Of a DNA stretch of 27,274 nt, positions 25,423-27,274 are shown piece by piece. Source of the DNA: Euryarchaeota archaeon UBA106 (GTDB lineage: Archaea > Thermoplasmatota > Poseidoniia > Poseidoniales > Thalassarchaeaceae); assembly GCA_002502365.1 (NCBI GenBank), contig DAOJ01000046.1, forward strand, positions 1 to 27,274. Reading direction: 5' to 3'. The translations under genes and the position numbers were made by a program. The notes beneath the pieces were generated by a model. That model was not told the DNA's origin, ran no database searches, and saw only the letters and a list, made by a program, of their open reading frames with translations. Position 1 is the first letter of the stretch, and every line of letters begins with the position of its first letter.

Positions 25423-25903
25423 AGCAAGTACCCTCGTTTATGACGCATCTGACAAGGTTCTAGGGCGCCTCGCAAGCCATGTTGCTAGTGAGCTACTTAC
25501 AGCCCGTAAAGCTGGAAATCAAAAACGCGTAATTATTGTCAACGCAGAGAAAGCAATAGTTACCGGGCCAAAGGTTACAGTTTTCGCCAAATACAATCAC
25601 AAATACAAACTGAATCACCCAAGAAAGGGACCTTTCTTCCCTCGAATGCCTGATCAAATCCTCAAAAGGACTGTTCGTGGAATGCTACCATACCAGAAGA
25701 ACAGCACCGGAAGGAATGCTGTTCGGGATTTGAGAGTGATGATAGGTACCCCAGCGAATCTATCCGGTGGAGACTTGCCAGATGGTCATGCATGGGGCGA
25801 CTCCAGTTCTTTCGATAGAGACTTACCACAGAAGTTTGTCCGTCTAGGAGAAATTAGTGAACACCTAGGTATTGATAGCACCCGATGGGAAGGTGAGCAA
25901 TGA
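25415..25903 (+). CDS. rpl13: Large-subunit ribosomal protein uL13
   Basis: This 162-residue protein has the L13 signatures KVLGRLASHVASELL, VIIVNAEKAIVTG, HPRKGPFFPRMPDQIL and RTVRGMLPYQK. It binds 23S rRNA early in assembly. The start is TTG at 25415 within the end of L18e, preceded by GGTGAGG at good spacing. It is slightly longer than many archaeal L13 proteins. The stop TGA shares one base with the S9 start (TGATG), so the two are likely coupled. Confidence 0.97.
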   Translation: MAEASTLVYDASDKVLGRLASHVASELLTARKAGNQKRVIIVNAEKAIVTGPKVTVFAKYNHKYKLNHPRKGPFFPRMPDQILKRTVRGMLPYQKNSTGRNAVRDLRVMIGTPANLSGGDLPDGHAWGDSSSFDRDLPQKFVRLGEISEHLGIDSTRWEGEQ

Positions 25904-26340
25904 TGGCGAGGTCAAAGAAAAAGCAGACTGTCGAAACCAGTGGAAAGAGAAAGACCGCGATTGCTCGAGCAACAGTCCGTAAGGGAGCAGGCCGAGTTCG
26001 TGTAAATCACCAACCAATCCACATCATGGAACCCGCTCTGGCTCGCAGAAAGGCGTTAGAACCAGTTCAAATTGCAGAAGCCATGAATCGTCTTGCAGAT
26101 GTCGATATTTCCGTAAGCGTCGAAGGCGGCGGTCAAATGGGACAGGTAGATGCAATTCGAACGGCTATTGCTCGCGGTTTAGTACACTACAATGGTGGTG
26201 CGGAAGGAATCGATGAGGAACTTCGAGATGAGTACCTAAGATTCGACCGCAGTCTACTAGTAAATGATCCAAGACGCAAGGAGCCGAAGCACCAAATGGG
26301 TCGAGGCGCTCGCAAGAAGTGGCAGAAGTCGTATAGGTGA
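25903..26340 (+). CDS. rps9: Small-subunit ribosomal protein uS9
   Basis: A 145-residue S9 protein. Motifs include SGKRKTAIARATVRKGAGRV near the start, VEGGGQMGQVDAIRTAIARG in the middle and the basic tail ending KKWQKSYR, whose conserved C-terminus reaches the P-site tRNA. Two adjacent ATG codons exist at 25900 and 25903. The second is preferred because GGTGA then lies 6 nt upstream. The gene sits between L13 and rpoN as in other archaea. Confidence 0.97.
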   Translation: MARSKKKQTVETSGKRKTAIARATVRKGAGRVRVNHQPIHIMEPALARRKALEPVQIAEAMNRLADVDISVSVEGGGQMGQVDAIRTAIARGLVHYNGGAEGIDEELRDEYLRFDRSLLVNDPRRKEPKHQMGRGARKKWQKSYR

Positions 26341-26346
26341 TGAAAG

Positions 26347-26553
26347 ATGTTGATTCCAGTACGTTGTTGGAGTTGCGGAAAAGTCGTAGCTCATCTATAT
26401 GAACAGTTCAAACAAAGAGTAGCAGAGGGAGAGGACGCTGGAGAGGTTCTCAACGATCTAGGCTTAGAGAAGTATTGCTGCCGAAGAATGTATGTTGGAC
26501 ACATCGAGCTGATTGATGAGGTCGCGCCTTTCAGTATAGCAAGAGAGGATTGA
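26347..26553 (+). CDS. rpoN: DNA-directed RNA polymerase subunit Rpo10 (RpoN)
   Basis: This 68-residue polypeptide is the archaeal homologue of eukaryotic RPB10, a zinc-binding assembly subunit of RNA polymerase. Metal ligands are CWSCG near residues 7-11 and the CC pair in KYCCRRM. IPVRCWSCGK at the N-terminus is the family signature. It starts 6 nt after the S9 stop with GGTGATG as ribosome binding site. It is unrelated to bacterial sigma-54, which shares the symbol. Confidence 0.97.
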   Translation: MLIPVRCWSCGKVVAHLYEQFKQRVAEGEDAGEVLNDLGLEKYCCRRMYVGHIELIDEVAPFSIARED

Positions 26554-26606
26554 TTCACCATCCGTCAAGGCTTTGGTGTAATCTAGTCACGACACAAGCA
26601 CACAAG

Positions 26607-26684
26607 GGGCCTGTAGGTTAGCTTGGCCTATACTTCGCGGCTGGGGGCCGCGCGACCCAGGTTCAAATCCTGGCTGGCCCACCA
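26607..26684 (+). tRNA. tRNA-Pro (GGG anticodon), CCA encoded
   Basis: The sequence folds into a cloverleaf. Acceptor arms are GGGCCTG and CTGGCCC with a T-T mismatch at pair 6-67. The anticodon stem CGCGG/CCGCG is perfect, and its loop CTGGGGG places GGG at 26643-26645, reading proline codons CCC/CCT. The T-arm is CCAGG-TTCAAAT-CCTGG, and a D-loop with A14, GG and A21 is present. The discriminator base is A and CCA is genomically encoded (26682-26684). No intron. It lies 53 nt after rpoN. Confidence 0.93.
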
Positions 26685-26768
26685 TTTCAGTTGAAGCGGA
26701 AGCCATAATTTACGGGTTTTCTTACAACAAAAGAGCACCTTTTAGGGGACAGCCTCACCTGACAGAAC

Positions 26769-27274
26769 ATGGTTCCGGAGGCCATCGATGAGTGGGCCAA
26801 CAGCGCCCGCATCGAGGAGTTGGCAGGGCTACTCGCACATCACTCTAATCTCTATTACAATCAGGCCTCTCCTGAGATAACCGACGCAGAATTCGACGCT
26901 TTATTTGATGAATTAAAGAAACTCGCACCAGGGCATCCACAACTATCCAAAGTCGGCTCAGACCCCGCTCCAGGATCGGAAAAAGTCGACCATCTATTCC
27001 CTATGAGAAGTCTAGACAAAGCTACTGAGGAAGAAGAGGTTGCACACTTTGTCGCAGAAACAACAGCCCACGGCCGTCGCTTTGTCTGCCAACCAAAATT
27101 GGACGGCTCTGCGCTATCCCTAGAATATCGCCGTGGACGTTTGGTTCGTGCAGCTACCCGTGGAAATGGTGAGCGAGGGGAGGATGTTACAGCCAATGCT
27201 CGTAGGATACCAAATATTCCTGAATCCTTAGATTGGGAAGGAGATGCACATGTTCGAGGTGAAGTAGTAATGCC
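26769..27274 (+). CDS. ligA: NAD-dependent DNA ligase, N-terminal part (partial)
   Basis: The frame opens with ATG at 26769 (an in-frame stop lies just upstream) and runs off the right edge after about 168 codons. It matches LigA: an Ia domain with YYNQASPEITDAEFDALF that binds NAD, MRSLDKATEEEEV, then the adenylation motif QPKLDGSALSLEY, whose Lys forms the ligase-AMP intermediate, and ATRGNGERGEDVTANARRI. It seals nicks using NAD+. Most archaea rely on ATP-dependent ligase, so a bacterial-type LigA suggests transfer. No clear ribosome binding site is visible. Confidence 0.95.
   Translation, partial: MVPEAIDEWANSARIEELAGLLAHHSNLYYNQASPEITDAEFDALFDELKKLAPGHPQLSKVGSDPAPGSEKVDHLFPMRSLDKATEEEEVAHFVAETTAHGRRFVCQPKLDGSALSLEYRRGRLVRAATRGNGERGEDVTANARRIPNIPESLDWEGDAHVRGEVVM

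Noticed and set aside
25053..25475. Reverse-strand open frame of 140 codons opposite rpl18e/rpl13
   Set aside because: Fully antisense to two unmistakable ribosomal protein genes.
1..27274. Insertion sequence, integrase, attachment site or replication origin
   Set aside because: No transposase or integrase frames, terminal repeats or origin-like clusters were seen; the genes look like ordinary chromosomal content.

Overview
The window looks like a piece of a planktonic euryarchaeal chromosome, most likely Marine Group II (Candidatus Poseidoniia) or a close relative. The assignment is by inference, with no search run. Archaeal signs are a TFB transcription factor, the gene run L18e-L13-S9-RpoN, TATA-like boxes about 25 nt before putative transcript starts, and GGTGAT/GAGGTG-type ribosome binding sites. 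Alongside these are several genes of bacterial type: an E. coli-like NADP isocitrate dehydrogenase, an alphaproteobacterial-looking B12-dependent ribonucleotide reductase, a pyruvoyl-type aspartate decarboxylase and an NAD-dependent DNA ligase. Such a mosaic is typical of marine euryarchaea. Gene density is very high, and no gap exceeds 300 bases.

Layout. 1-348 (-) is the 5' end of an aconitase-superfamily hydratase that runs off the left edge. 520-2785 (+) is a tfb gene followed after 10 nt by an unrecognised helical protein. 2790-6440 (-) is class II ribonucleotide reductase NrdJ, with two perfect inverted repeats in its upstream region. 6615-7007 (-) is an OsmC-family protein, divergent from icd (7080-8309, +). 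8329-11697 (-) is a 1122-residue protein with a long helical-repeat region and a C-terminal PIN nuclease domain. It is divergent from a four-helix membrane protein (11811-12284), and two inverted repeats lie between them. Then come a DHH phosphoesterase (-), a diadenosine-tetraphosphate-hydrolase-like Nudix protein (+), and a minus-strand cluster of cob(I)alamin adenosyltransferase, a multi-pass membrane protein and a small acidic protein. RlmH (+) and PanD (-) are convergent. A small two-helix membrane protein (-) precedes a giant gene.

16892-24907 (+) encodes a 2671-residue envelope protein. It has an N-terminal signal or anchor, about 20 Asp/Asn calcium-binding loops of thrombospondin type-3 style, an inserted cupredoxin-like domain that seems to have lost its copper ligands, a long beta-rich and sequon-rich stalk, a C-terminal transmembrane helix and a cytoplasmic helical tail resembling DUF4129. 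A hairpin plus T-run follows it.

25057-26553 (+) is the ribosomal protein / RNA polymerase run rpl18e-rpl13-rps9-rpoN, followed by tRNA-Pro(GGG) and the start of ligA, which runs off the right edge.

Functional links: NrdJ needs adenosylcobalamin, which the adenosyltransferase in the same window would supply. Icd and the partial aconitase-family gene both belong to central carbon chemistry but are not adjacent. The most interesting uncharacterised items are the giant surface protein, the PIN/helical-repeat protein with its palindromic upstream region, the gene coupled to tfb, and the overlapping membrane-protein pair at 14479-15539.
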